Of a DNA stretch of 64,000 bases, positions 35,704-44,421 are shown piece after piece. The position numbers and the translations under genes were made by a program. The notes beneath the pieces were generated by a model that was not told where the DNA came from, did no database searches, and saw only the letters and a list, made by a program, of their open reading frames with translations. The stretch comes from Streptomyces massasporeus (GTDB lineage Bacteria > Actinomycetota > Actinomycetes > Streptomycetales > Streptomycetaceae), in the NCBI RefSeq assembly GCF_014648995.1, contig NZ_BMSE01000003.1, forward strand, positions 434,001-498,000. Direction: 5' to 3'. The first letter of the stretch is position 1. The number at the start of each line of letters is the position of its first letter.

Positions 35704-36822
35704 CTAGAGGTCGACCTCCTGCATCAGCATGCCGACCTCCGTGTTGGACAGCCGCCGCAGCCAGCCCGACTTCTGGTCGCCCAGGGTGATCGGCCCGAAG
35801 GAGACCCGGACCAGCTTGTCGACCGGGAAACCGGCCTCCGCGAGCATCCGGCGCACGATGTGCTTGCGGCCCTCGTGGAGGGTGACCTCGACGAGGTAGT
35901 TCTTGCCGGTCTGCTGGACGACCCGGAAGTGGTCCGCGCGGGCGTAGCCGTCCTCCAGCTGGATGCCGTCCTTGAGCTGCTTGCCCAGGTCACGCGGGAT
36001 GGGCCCGACGATGTGCGCGAGGTAGGTCTTCTTCACGCCGTACTTCGGGTGGGTCAGCCGGTGGGCCAGCTCGCCGTGGTTGGTGAGCAGGATGACGCCC
36101 TCGGTCTCGGTGTCGAGCCGGCCGACGTGGAAGAGCCGCGTCTCACGGTTGGTGACGTAGTCACCGAGGCACTGCCGGCCCTCCGGGTCCTCCATGGTGG
36201 ACACGACACCGGCGGGCTTGTTGAGCGAGAAGAACTGGTAGCTCTGTGTGGCGACGGTCAGGCCGTCGACCTTGATCTCGTCCTTCTCCGGGTCGACACG
36301 CCGCCCCTGCTCCAGGACGATCTCGCCGTTGATCTCGACGCGGGCCTGCTCGATCAGCTCCTCACAGGAGCGCCGGGAGCCGAAGCCCGCGCGGGCGAGG
36401 ACCTTCTGCAGCCGCTCGCCCTCCTGCTCGGCGCCGGGGAAGGTCTTCGGGAGCTTGACCTCCTTCTTCCCGGCGTACCGGTCGCGGTTGCGCTCCTCGA
36501 TCTGCGCCTCGTACTCACGGGGGCGCGCCGGGGCCGTGCGCCCCGGCTTCTGGGGCTGCTTGGGGCCGCCCTTGGCGCCACCGCGGGCCGCGCCGCCACG
36601 CCCGGCCTTGGGGCCGTCCTTGGTCGCCCCGGGGCCCACGTCGTAGCGGCGCTCCTCCGGGCGCGGCTTCTTCGGACGGCCACTGCCCTGCTTGTCGTCG
36701 CGGTTGTTGCCGGCGCCGCGGAAGTTGCCGCGACCACCACCACTCCCGCCGCGGCCGCCGCTGTTGCCACCACGGCTCCCGCCGTTGTTTCCGCTGCTGT
36801 TCCTGCCGCTGCTGCTTCGCAT
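35704..36822 (-). CDS. rluB: Large-subunit rRNA pseudouridine synthase RluB family
   Basis: Pseudouridine synthase of 372 aa, expected to modify 23S rRNA. The first 115 residues are a Gly/Arg/Asn/Lys-rich disordered tail (RGG-like). Then comes an S4 RNA-binding domain (RLQKVLARAGFGSRRSCEELI). The RsuA/RluB catalytic domain has HVGRLDTETEGVILLTNHG with the catalytic Asp, then YLAHIVG and EGRKHIVRRMLA. The start ATG at 36820-36822 shares a base with the scpB stop (TGATG). Position after scpAB is conserved widely in bacteria. Confidence 0.93.
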   Translation of the reverse strand: MRSSSGRNSSGNNGGSRGGNSGGRGGSGGGRGNFRGAGNNRDDKQGSGRPKKPRPEERRYDVGPGATKDGPKAGRGGAARGGAKGGPKQPQKPGRTAPARPREYEAQIEERNRDRYAGKKEVKLPKTFPGAEQEGERLQKVLARAGFGSRRSCEELIEQARVEINGEIVLEQGRRVDPEKDEIKVDGLTVATQSYQFFSLNKPAGVVSTMEDPEGRQCLGDYVTNRETRLFHVGRLDTETEGVILLTNHGELAHRLTHPKYGVKKTYLAHIVGPIPRDLGKQLKDGIQLEDGYARADHFRVVQQTGKNYLVEVTLHEGRKHIVRRMLAEAGFPVDKLVRVSFGPITLGDQKSGWLRRLSNTEVGMLMQEVDL

Positions 36823-37508
36823 CAAAGTTCCGTCTGGTCGTCTTCGTCGTGGGTCCCCGGGCTCACCGGGCTGCCCGGCACGTCGTCGTCAGGCGCGTCC
36901 GGGTCGAACGACGGTACGCCTTCCTGGGTCTCGGCCTCGATCGCCTCCGCCTCCGGGAGGAAGGGCGCGAGCTCCGGGAGCTCGTCCAGACCGCGCAGGC
37001 CCATCCGCTCCAGGAAGTAGTTCGTCGTCCTGTACAGGATCGCACCTGTTTCGGGTTCCGTGCCCGCCTCCTCTATCAGACCGCGCTGGAGGAGGGTGCG
37101 CATGACACCGTCGCAGTTGACTCCGCGGACGGCCGAGACCCGGCTGCGGCTGACCGGCTGCCGGTAGGCGACGACCGCCAGGGTCTCCAGGGCGGCCTGG
37201 GTGAGGCGGGCCTGCTGGCCGTCCAGGACGAAGCGCTCGACGGCCGGGGCGTAGGCGGCCCGCGTGTAGAAGCGCCAGCCGTTCGCGACGTACCGCAGCT
37301 CGAAACCGCGGCCCTGGACGGTGTACTCGTCGGCCAGCTCGCGCAGGGCGTCGGCGATCTGCCGCTTCGGCCGCTCCAGTATCTTCGCGAGGTGCTCCTC
37401 GGTCGCGGGCTCGTCCACGACCATGAGGACGGCCTCCAGGGCCGGTTTCAGATCGAGGTCGGCGACGGTACGCGGACCGGCCGGCAGGTCGGTCGTCAGC
37501 TCGCTCAC
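36822..37508 (-). CDS. scpB: Segregation and condensation protein B
   Basis: Kleisin-associated subunit of the SMC condensin, 228 aa. Two winged-helix domains are visible: ALEAVLMVVDEPATEEHLAKIL with a YVANGWRFYTRA strand, then LTQAALETLAVVAYRQPVSRSRVSAVRGVNCDGVMRTLL, the ScpB hallmark. The C-terminal forty residues are acidic. The GTG start at 37506-37508 overlaps the scpA stop (GTGA), and its own stop overlaps rluB, so scpA-scpB-rluB form one coupled operon. Confidence 0.95.
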   Translation of the reverse strand: MSELTTDLPAGPRTVADLDLKPALEAVLMVVDEPATEEHLAKILERPKRQIADALRELADEYTVQGRGFELRYVANGWRFYTRAAYAPAVERFVLDGQQARLTQAALETLAVVAYRQPVSRSRVSAVRGVNCDGVMRTLLQRGLIEEAGTEPETGAILYRTTNYFLERMGLRGLDELPELAPFLPEAEAIEAETQEGVPSFDPDAPDDDVPGSPVSPGTHDEDDQTEL

Positions 37509-38998
37509 GCCTTCTTCTCCTCCTTCGGCGGCTCGGGCGGCCGGTCGAACTCGTCGGTCACGGTCGGGGTCTCGTCCCCGTCCCCGCCGGTCCACCGCAC
37601 GAGCAGGTCCCCGAGCGGGGTCTCCTGCTCCAGCGCGACGGCCTTCTCGCGGTACAGCTCCAGCAGGGCGAGGAACCTCGCCACGACGGTCAGGGTGTCG
37701 TCGGTGTCCGCCACGAGGTCCCGGAAGCCGGCCTCGCCGAGCTCCCTGAGCCGGGCCACGACGATCTGCGCCTGCTCCTGCACGCTGACCAGCGGGGCGT
37801 GGATGTGGTCCACGTAGACCTGCGGCTTGGGCCGCGGCTGCATCGCCTTCACGGCGAGCTTGGCGAATCCTTCCGCCCCGATGCTGATGACGACGTCGGG
37901 CAGCAGCTCGGCGTGGTGCGCTTCGAGGCCGACGGTACGGGGGTAGCGCCGGGCCTCGTCGTCGAGCCGCCCGCTGAAGATGTCGGCGATCTGCTTGTAG
38001 GCGCGGTACTGCAGCAGCCGGGCGAACAACAGGTCCCGTGCTTCGAGCAGCGCGAGATCGCCCTCGTCCTCGACCTCGGCGGCGGGCAGCAGCCGCGCGG
38101 CCTTCAGATCGAGCAGGGTGGCGGCGACGACCAGGAACTCGGTCGTCTCGTCCAGGTCCCAGTCCGGCCCCATCGCCCGGATGTGGGCCATGAACTCGTC
38201 GGTCACCTTCGACAGCGCGACCTCGGTGACGTCCATCTTGTGCCGCGAGATCAACTGCAACAGCAGATCGAAGGGCCCCTCGAAGTTCGCGAGCCGAACC
38301 TTGAAGACCCCGTCGTCAACCGACGCGTCGGTGTTACCGGCAGGGGGCATGGGGCTCGGGGCGGATGCGGAAGACCCCTCGGACACGGTCACCACATCGG
38401 CGGCCCGCGCCTCGGCACCACTCCCGCTCGCCTCCCCCACGACCACAGTCCCGGCCGCGTCCGCAGGCGGCGCGACGGGCCCGGCCGGGTCCGCAGGCGG
38501 CGCCACCGGCCCGGCCGCGTCCGCGGTCGGCTCGATGGGTTCGACCACGTCCGCAGGCAGCGCCATGGGCCCGGCGGCCTCCGCAGGCAGTGCCATGGGC
38601 CCGGCCGTGTCCACCGGCCCGGGGGCCGTGGCCTTCAGGGATCCGGCCCGCTCGGTCACGGGCCCGGAGCTGTGGGGCGAGGAACCCGGCTCGGCCACCG
38701 GAGCAGCGAGCCCCGCGGGCGCGACGCTCTCACCCGCGGGCGACGCCCCGTACGGGACCGTCTCCGCCCGCGGCTCGACCGGCGAAGCCGTCCCGTCACC
38801 ATCCACGGAGGGCCCGGGCGACTCGGCCGCCTCGGTCCCGGTCCGCTCGACCGGCAGAGCAGCGGGGCCGGCTTCCTCCGGTGAGGTGGGCGGCTCGGCC
38901 TCGCTCGGCTCAGCCGACGGAGCCTCCGGCCCCCTCCCCAGCGCACGCCGGCGGCCGGCCGGGCCGCCGGGGGGAGGTGGGGAAGCGTTCGAGGTCAT
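37505..38998 (-). CDS. scpA: Segregation and condensation protein A with long N-terminal extension
   Basis: Kleisin subunit of SMC condensin, 497 aa against about 250-270 in most bacteria. The family part starts near residue 230 (FKVRLANFEGPFDLLLQLISRHKMDVTEV) and ends with the C-terminal winged helix that contacts Smc (LLELYREKAVALEQETPLGDLLVRW). The preceding 225 residues are Ala/Pro/Glu-rich and contain degenerate repeats of AAGPxAxPAD between about 130 and 180. The ATG at 38996-38998 after GGGGG gives MTSNASPPPP; an internal start near the domain cannot be excluded. Confidence 0.9.
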   Translation of the reverse strand: MTSNASPPPPGGPAGRRRALGRGPEAPSAEPSEAEPPTSPEEAGPAALPVERTGTEAAESPGPSVDGDGTASPVEPRAETVPYGASPAGESVAPAGLAAPVAEPGSSPHSSGPVTERAGSLKATAPGPVDTAGPMALPAEAAGPMALPADVVEPIEPTADAAGPVAPPADPAGPVAPPADAAGTVVVGEASGSGAEARAADVVTVSEGSSASAPSPMPPAGNTDASVDDGVFKVRLANFEGPFDLLLQLISRHKMDVTEVALSKVTDEFMAHIRAMGPDWDLDETTEFLVVAATLLDLKAARLLPAAEVEDEGDLALLEARDLLFARLLQYRAYKQIADIFSGRLDDEARRYPRTVGLEAHHAELLPDVVISIGAEGFAKLAVKAMQPRPKPQVYVDHIHAPLVSVQEQAQIVVARLRELGEAGFRDLVADTDDTLTVVARFLALLELYREKAVALEQETPLGDLLVRWTGGDGDETPTVTDEFDRPPEPPKEEKKA

Positions 38999-39016
38999 GG
39001 CCCCCGCAGGCTACCG

Positions 39017-39595
39017 CTACCGCCCGCGCAGTCGTCGTACCAGGATGCTGGCGTCTCCGCGCGACTCCAGGTCGGCGAGGACCACCGCGACCGCCTCGCG
39101 GACGATGCGTCCGCGGTCCACGGCCAGGCCGTGCTCGCCGCGGAGCACCAGACGGGCGTGCTCGAGGTCCATGAGTTCCTCGGCCGACACGTACACCGTG
39201 ATCTTCTCGTCGTGCCGCTCACGGCCGCTCGGGCGGCGCGAGGGACTCCGACCGCGCTTGCGGGGCCCGGCCCCTGCGGCAGAACCTTCCTGCGCCGTCT
39301 GCTGACGGGCGGAGCCGGAGCGCTCGGCGGCCGCGGAACGGCTGTGGGCCTCCCCGGCCTCGGCCGGCTCCGCGTCCGCCGCGACGTGCTCCGGACCCTC
39401 ACCGTCACCGCCCTGCGCGGGCACCGACTGCGGCGCGTCCTCCGCGGCCGCGGCCGCCGCGTCGCCCTCCCCCGCCGGAGCGGGCACCCGGGCGTCGCCG
39501 TTGGCCTGACGCCTGGGCTGGGACGACTGAAGCGCCATCCCCCCTGTCGTACGGAAGAGTTCGTCGGCCCCCGGCAGACTCACTCGGCGTGACAC
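39017..39595 (-). CDS. Conserved small protein between parA-like gene and scpA
   Basis: Protein of 192 aa, not named. The N-terminus (SLPGADELFRTTGG) and middle are Ala/Glu/Gln-rich and probably disordered, followed by a basic patch RKRGRSPSRRPSGRERHDE. The final sixty residues (KITVYVSAEELMDLEHARLVLRGEHG, then REAVAVVLADLESRG) look like a ribbon-helix-helix or ParB-accessory-like small DNA-binding fold; this is tentative. The GTG start at 39593-39595 overlaps the end of the ParA gene by 16 bp, so it is in the same operon and may be its partner. Confidence 0.78.
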   Translation of the reverse strand: MSRRVSLPGADELFRTTGGMALQSSQPRRQANGDARVPAPAGEGDAAAAAAEDAPQSVPAQGGDGEGPEHVAADAEPAEAGEAHSRSAAAERSGSARQQTAQEGSAAGAGPRKRGRSPSRRPSGRERHDEKITVYVSAEELMDLEHARLVLRGEHGLAVDRGRIVREAVAVVLADLESRGDASILVRRLRGR

Positions 39596-40749
39596 CGGGC
39601 GAGCACCTCCCTGGCGAGCTGGCGATAGGCGGCGGCACCGACGGAGTTGGAGGCGTACGTGGTGATCGGCTCACCGGCGACCGTGGTCTCCGGGAAGCGG
39701 ACCGTGCGCCCGATGACCGTGTGGTAGACGTGGTCGTCGAACGCCTCGACCACACGCGCGAGCACCTCACGGCTGTGCACCGTGCGCGAGTCGTACATCG
39801 TGGCGAGGATGCCGTCGAGCTCCAGCTCCGGGTTGAGCCGTTCCTGGACCTTCTCGATGGTCTCCGTCAGCAGGGCCACACCACGCAGCGCGAAGAACTC
39901 GCACTCCAGAGGCACTATCACCTTGTGCGCGGCCGTCAGGGCGTTCACCGTGAGCAGGCCGAGCGAGGGTTGGCAGTCGATGACGATGAAGTCGTAGTCG
40001 GGCAGCAGCGGCTTCAGGGCGCGCTGCAGCGTCGACTCACGGGCGACCTCGGAGACGAGCTGGACCTCGGCCGCCGACAGGTCGATGTTGCTGGGCAGCA
40101 GGTCCATGTTGGGGACCGCCGTCTTCAACAGCACCTCGTCGGCCGCCATCCCCCGCTCCATGAGCAGGTTGTAGACGGTGAGGTCGAGCTCCATCGGGTT
40201 GACACCGAGTCCGACCGACAGCGCGCCCTGCGGGTCGAAGTCCACGAGCAGGACCCGGCGTCCGTACTCCGCGAGCGCGGCACCCAGGTTGATGGTCGAC
40301 GTGGTCTTGCCGACGCCGCCCTTCTGGTTGCACATCGCGATGATCTTCGCGGGTCCGTGCTCGGGCAGCGGGCCCGGGATCGGGAAGTACGGCAGCGGAC
40401 GCCCGGTCGGGCCGACGCGCTCGCGGCGCTGTCTGGCCGCGTCGGGCGCGAGAGTGGCCGCGTACTCGGGATCGGGCTCGTACTCCGCGTCGGGGTCGTA
40501 GAAGTGCCCCTCGGGCAGTTCGTCGTAGTCGGCGAAGTGGTTGTGGGGCGCGCCACTTCCGTCGCCGGCCATGGCGTTCACGTGATGGCCATCCATCTTC
40601 TGGTGTGCTGTGTGAGTCGCCTGCTGACTCTGGTGGGCTGCGAAGGTGCGCACAGCGACGGAGCCGACAGCCGCGAATCCCGCGGGCTCCTGGTCCCGTG
40701 CAGGCATTCCTGGTTGGCCACCCCCGGGAGTAAATGTCGACTCATTCAC
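39580..40749 (-). CDS. ParA-family ATPase, orphan copy upstream of scpAB
   Basis: Walker-type ATPase of 389 aa. The first 125 residues are a His/Gln/Asp-rich extension. The deviant Walker A CNQKGGVGKTTSTINLG follows, then LLVDFDPQGALSVGLG, the DFIVIDCQPSLGLLTVNAL Walker B region and an EFFALRGVALL segment, all typical of chromosomal ParA/Soj. No parB or parS is visible, so it is not the origin-proximal parAB pair. The GTG start at 40747-40749 has AGGAGGT about ten bases upstream. It probably works with ScpAB-SMC or the small downstream protein, by position only. Confidence 0.9.
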   Translation of the reverse strand: MNESTFTPGGGQPGMPARDQEPAGFAAVGSVAVRTFAAHQSQQATHTAHQKMDGHHVNAMAGDGSGAPHNHFADYDELPEGHFYDPDAEYEPDPEYAATLAPDAARQRRERVGPTGRPLPYFPIPGPLPEHGPAKIIAMCNQKGGVGKTTSTINLGAALAEYGRRVLLVDFDPQGALSVGLGVNPMELDLTVYNLLMERGMAADEVLLKTAVPNMDLLPSNIDLSAAEVQLVSEVARESTLQRALKPLLPDYDFIVIDCQPSLGLLTVNALTAAHKVIVPLECEFFALRGVALLTETIEKVQERLNPELELDGILATMYDSRTVHSREVLARVVEAFDDHVYHTVIGRTVRFPETTVAGEPITTYASNSVGAAAYRQLAREVLARCHAE

Positions 40750-41119
40750 AAGTCGTCTTACCTCCTTGGTGACCAGGAAACTTCTAGACAGGTCAGCGTG
40801 GCACCATGCCGACAGCTGGCGACTCTATGGCGTGTCGGGCGTCCGCAGCAACACAATCCGCCGGACCCGGCCCGATGTGTCGGCAATGAAACATCCCGCT
40901 GTCAAGGGCGTACGGCCGTCGCACGGCAGGTTTCACCGGTGTGCGAATCGGTTGAAGGGTTACGTTCGAGGCGAGTTGCGCGAGAATCGCGAAGTGACCA
41001 TACACACATCCGGCCGGACCTTGTCGGCAAGGTCCGGCCGGGTGCGCGGCGTTGACGACCGGGGTTGACGTATCGCCTTTGCCGGTTGGTCACTTAGCCG
41101 ACTTTGCGGCTGTGGGGGC
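40750..41119. other. Intergenic gap between ald and parA-like genes
   Basis: 370 bp between two leftward genes. It contains the ald terminator at 41010-41041 and should contain the parA-like promoter in the rest. I see no gene. AGGTTTCACCGG near 40928 has only half of a parS site. Confidence 0.55.
41010..41041 (-). terminator. Terminator of ald
   Basis: Perfect 13-bp arms CCGGCCGGACCTT and AAGGTCCGGCCGG around GTCGGC, about 80 bp downstream of the ald stop. Confidence 0.85.
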
Positions 41120-42244
41120 TCAGCCGAGCAGCGAGGTCAGCTCCACGTGCTCCACGCCGTGCGCCTCGGCGACCTCGCGGTAAACGACCTTGCCGTCATG
41201 CGTGTTGAGGCCCTTGGCCAGCGCCGGGTCGCGGCGCAGCGCGTCCGCCCAGCCGTGGTTGGCCAGCTCGACGATGTACGGCAGCGTCGCGTTGGTCAGC
41301 GCGTAGGTGGAGGTGTTCGGCACCGCGCCGGGCATGTTGGCGACGCAGTAGAAGACCGAGTTGTGGACTCGGAAGGCCGGCTCGGCGTGGGTGGTCGGGC
41401 GGGAGTCCTCGAAGCAGCCGCCCTGGTCGATCGCGATGTCGACAAGGACACTTCCGGGCTTCATCCGCGAGACGAGCTCATTGGTGACCAGCTTCGGGGC
41501 CTTGGCGCCCGGGATCAGCACGGCGCCGATGACGAGGTCGGCCTCCAGGCAGGCCTTCTCCAGCTCGAAGGCGTTGGAGACGACGGTCTGGATCTTCGTG
41601 CCGAAGACCTTGTCCGCCTCGCGGAGCTTGTTGATGTCCTTGTCGAGCAGGGTCACGTGGAAGCCCATGCCGATGGCGATCTGCGCGGCGTTCCAGCCGG
41701 AGACACCGCCGCCGATCACGACGGCGCGGCCGGCCAGCACGCCGGGGACGCCGCCGGGCAGCACACCCCGGCCACCGTTGGCGCGCATCAGGTGGTAGGC
41801 GCCGACCTGCGGGGCCAGCCGGCCCGCGACCTCGGACATCGGGGCGAGCAGCGGCAGCGCGCGGCTGGGCAGCTCGACGGTCTCGTAGGCGATGGCGGTG
41901 GTGCCGGACTCCAGCAGGGCGTCCGTGCACTCCTTGGAGGCGGCCAGGTGCAGGTAGGTGAAGAGCGTCTGGTCCTTGCGGAGGCGGTGGTACTCCTCGG
42001 CGATGGGCTCCTTGACCTTCAGCAGCAGGTCGGCGGTGGCCCACACCTCGTCGGCGGTGTCCAGGATCCGCCCGCCGGCGGCGACGTACTCCTCGTTCGT
42101 GATCGAGGAGCCGACGCCGGCGTCGCGCTCGATGACGACCTGGTGGCCATGGCGCACCAGCTCGTGCACGCCGGCGGGGGTGATGGCCACCCGGAACTCG
42201 TTGTTCTTGACCTCGCGGGGGATGCCGACCTTCACGTCGATCAC
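41120..42244 (-). CDS. ald: L-alanine dehydrogenase
   Basis: NAD-dependent reversible deamination of L-alanine to pyruvate, 374 aa, close to the family's 371. KVGIPREVKNNEFRVAITPAGV is the standard N-terminus. The catalytic Lys region is DLLLKVKEPIAEEY and the His region is FTYLHLAAS. The NAD-binding loop is VVIGGGVSGWNAAQIA, and IDQGGCFEDSRPTTH closes the site. The GTG at 42242-42244 is chosen; the GTG three codons later (MKVGIPREV) has AAGGA eleven bases upstream and is equally possible. A dyad lies just upstream, and the gene is transcribed alone. Confidence 0.95.
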   Translation of the reverse strand: MIDVKVGIPREVKNNEFRVAITPAGVHELVRHGHQVVIERDAGVGSSITNEEYVAAGGRILDTADEVWATADLLLKVKEPIAEEYHRLRKDQTLFTYLHLAASKECTDALLESGTTAIAYETVELPSRALPLLAPMSEVAGRLAPQVGAYHLMRANGGRGVLPGGVPGVLAGRAVVIGGGVSGWNAAQIAIGMGFHVTLLDKDINKLREADKVFGTKIQTVVSNAFELEKACLEADLVIGAVLIPGAKAPKLVTNELVSRMKPGSVLVDIAIDQGGCFEDSRPTTHAEPAFRVHNSVFYCVANMPGAVPNTSTYALTNATLPYIVELANHGWADALRRDPALAKGLNTHDGKVVYREVAEAHGVEHVELTSLLG

Positions 42245-42260
42245 GGTCCTTGGCTCAGAG

Positions 42261-42287
42261 GGTATGGGGGTCTTACTAAGACATACC
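42261..42287. promoter_or_regulatory. Dyad upstream of ald
   Basis: GGTATG at 42261-42266 and CATACC at 42282-42287 flank the palindrome TCTTA-C-TAAGA (42271-42281). The block lies 17 bp from the ald start, a position for an operator or activator site. The regulator, perhaps Lrp/AsnC type as for other ald genes, is inference. Confidence 0.45.
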
Positions 42288-42381
42288 CGGGCACGCACGG
42301 GCACACCGGGAGAGACCGCAGGAGAACGTGCGGCAGAGCCAGTCTAATGAAGGTGTTCTCGCTGTCTAGCCTTTCATTGCA

Positions 42382-44421
42382 TCAATCTTCGACTGATGCG
42401 GTACGGATTTCGCAGGCGTCAGGGTCATTTTGAAGGTTTGAGTCGCCGAGAATCCGCTCGGCGGCGCCCCGGTGCAGCGCTGCCGAGGCAGGGTCACCGA
42501 GGTGTTCGAGGGTGTCGGCGACCCGCAGGTGCAGGGCCGCCTGCAACCGCGGATCCTCCGCGCGCCGGGCCCACTCCACGGCCTCCCGGCAGGTGCGCAG
42601 CGACTCCTCCGGGCGGCCCGCGTACTCCTGGACCCGTGCCAGCTCGCTCAGGGCCCGCGCCTGGGCGGCCAGGTCGCCGTTCTTGCGGTGTCCGGCGATC
42701 GCCGCGCGCCAGTTCCGCATGGCTTCGCCGTAGCGGCCGGCGAAGGTGTGGGCGGCGGCGATCCGCCCGTAGAGCCGGGCGGCCTCCGCGCGCTCGTCCC
42801 GGGCGAGCCGCTCGACCAGGGCGCGCCCGAACCAGTCGGCGGCCCGGTCGAAGTCGCCGAGGTCCAGGTGCGCGCCGCCTACGGATTCCATCGCGCGGCC
42901 GGTCGCGTAGGGGTCGTTCACCTCGCGCCCGGCGTCCAGCGCGGCGCGGTAGCGCGTCAGCGCGTCGGCCGTTCGGCCGGTGCGGGCGTCGAGGTCGCCA
43001 AGGTTCAGCAGGGCGGCGGCGCGCTCGCGGGGCAGGTTCCGGCGCTCGGCGATGCCGAGGACCATACGGTGGATGTCATAGAGGTCGGGCGCGGCGGCCT
43101 GGGTGCCGATGTGCGCCGCCATCGCCCGGACCAGCTGGGACATGAGCCGTCGTGCCAGGGTGTCGAGCTCGCCGTCGGCGACCGCGAGCCGGGCCGAGGC
43201 CAGCAGGGCGGGCCGGGTCAGGCGCAGCCAGTCGGCGGCGGCCCGCGGGGTGGGGAAGCGCAGGGCGCGCGGCATGTCGAGGAGTTTCTGGCGGGCCTGG
43301 GGGCTGTCGGTCTCGGTGATGGCCCGGCAGGCCTGGAGCAGCCGCACGGTCCGCTCCAGCATGCGGGCGCGGGCCAGCTGGAGCTCGGCGGGGCGTTCGT
43401 GGTGCTCGGCGAGGATCCGCAGCTGCGGGTGCAGGCAGCCGGGCACCTCGTACTGCGGCAGCGGGGAGTCCACCGCGTGCAGGAAGCCCAGGGCGACGAA
43501 GTCGTCGAGGAGGGTGCGGGCGCTGCCGACCGAGGACCCGACGAGGGCGGAGGCCGTCTGCGGGTCGACCAGCCCGGCCGGGGCGAGGGCGAGCAGGCGC
43601 AGCATCCGGGCCGCGGTCGCGGGCAGGGCGGCGTGGGCGAGCCGGAAGACCCGGGTCAGGGCGGTGCCCTCGGTGTCCTCGGCGCGCAGCTGCTTGGCGA
43701 GGTCGGAGACGGCGGCCTTGGGGCGGGCCGCGAGCCAGCCACCCGCCAGCATCAGCGCGGCGGGCTGCCCCTGGCACTCCTCGGCGAGGCCCTCGGCGGC
43801 CCGGGGGTCGACGGTGATGCGGACCGAGCCGGTGTGACGGGTCAGCAGCTCCACCCCGGACTTGGCGTCCAGACCGCCCAGGGTGCAGGGGCGGACGTCG
43901 GAGATGCCGGTCAGCGGGCCTTCGGAGACCGCGACGACGAGGCAGTCCGGTGTGTCGGGCAGCAGGGCGTCGACCTGCTCGGCATCGGCCGCGTCGTCCA
44001 GCAGGAGCAGGACCCGGCGGTCGGCCAGGGAGGTGCGCAGGGCGTCGGTGAGGTCGTCCTCGCAGGCCCCGGCCGGTGCCTGCTCGTCCAGGACGGTGAG
44101 GAGGTCCCGGGCAGCGCGTCCGACGGGGACGGGGGTGCCGTCGGGTTCGGTGAGGCTTGCGCGCAGTACCCCGTCGGGGTAACGGTCCGCGACCTGCCGG
44201 ACGAGTTCCTCGGCGAGTGCGGTGCGGCCCGAGCCGGGCCGGCCGGCGATGAGCAGCACGCGCGCGCGGGGGGCTTTGCGGCCGGCCAGGGTGTCCAGTC
44301 CGGCACGCTCGATGTCGGCGCGCAGTTCCTTCAACTCCCGTGTGCGGCCCAGGAACTCGATCTCCCCGGCAGTGCGCCCGGTCGGCCGCACGTCGCCTGT
44401 CTCCACGACCTGATCCGTCAC
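42382..44421 (-). CDS. STAND-type ATPase with TPR domain, AfsR-like without DNA-binding domain
   Basis: Cytoplasmic protein of 679 aa. The N-terminus has FLGRTRELKELR then an NB-ARC-like ATPase with P-loop GRPGSGRTA (residues 60-68), where the catalytic Lys is Arg. Walker B is VLLLLDDAADAEQ. A helical region with ALPATAARMLRLLALAP follows, as in AfsR/GutR-type regulators. The C-terminal third is tetratricopeptide repeats (ALLNLGDLDARTGRTADALTRYRAAL, GAHLDLGDFDRAADWFGRAL and later copies). No BTAD or winged helix is present. The GTG at 44419-44421 has GGGAG eight bases upstream. The role is unknown, probably protein-protein signalling. Confidence 0.82.
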   Translation of the reverse strand: MTDQVVETGDVRPTGRTAGEIEFLGRTRELKELRADIERAGLDTLAGRKAPRARVLLIAGRPGSGRTALAEELVRQVADRYPDGVLRASLTEPDGTPVPVGRAARDLLTVLDEQAPAGACEDDLTDALRTSLADRRVLLLLDDAADAEQVDALLPDTPDCLVVAVSEGPLTGISDVRPCTLGGLDAKSGVELLTRHTGSVRITVDPRAAEGLAEECQGQPAALMLAGGWLAARPKAAVSDLAKQLRAEDTEGTALTRVFRLAHAALPATAARMLRLLALAPAGLVDPQTASALVGSSVGSARTLLDDFVALGFLHAVDSPLPQYEVPGCLHPQLRILAEHHERPAELQLARARMLERTVRLLQACRAITETDSPQARQKLLDMPRALRFPTPRAAADWLRLTRPALLASARLAVADGELDTLARRLMSQLVRAMAAHIGTQAAAPDLYDIHRMVLGIAERRNLPRERAAALLNLGDLDARTGRTADALTRYRAALDAGREVNDPYATGRAMESVGGAHLDLGDFDRAADWFGRALVERLARDERAEAARLYGRIAAAHTFAGRYGEAMRNWRAAIAGHRKNGDLAAQARALSELARVQEYAGRPEESLRTCREAVEWARRAEDPRLQAALHLRVADTLEHLGDPASAALHRGAAERILGDSNLQNDPDACEIRTASVED

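Noticed and set aside
40925..40945. parS site near the orphan parA
   Set aside because: Only GTTTCAC, half of the 14-bp parS palindrome, is present; the other half does not match.
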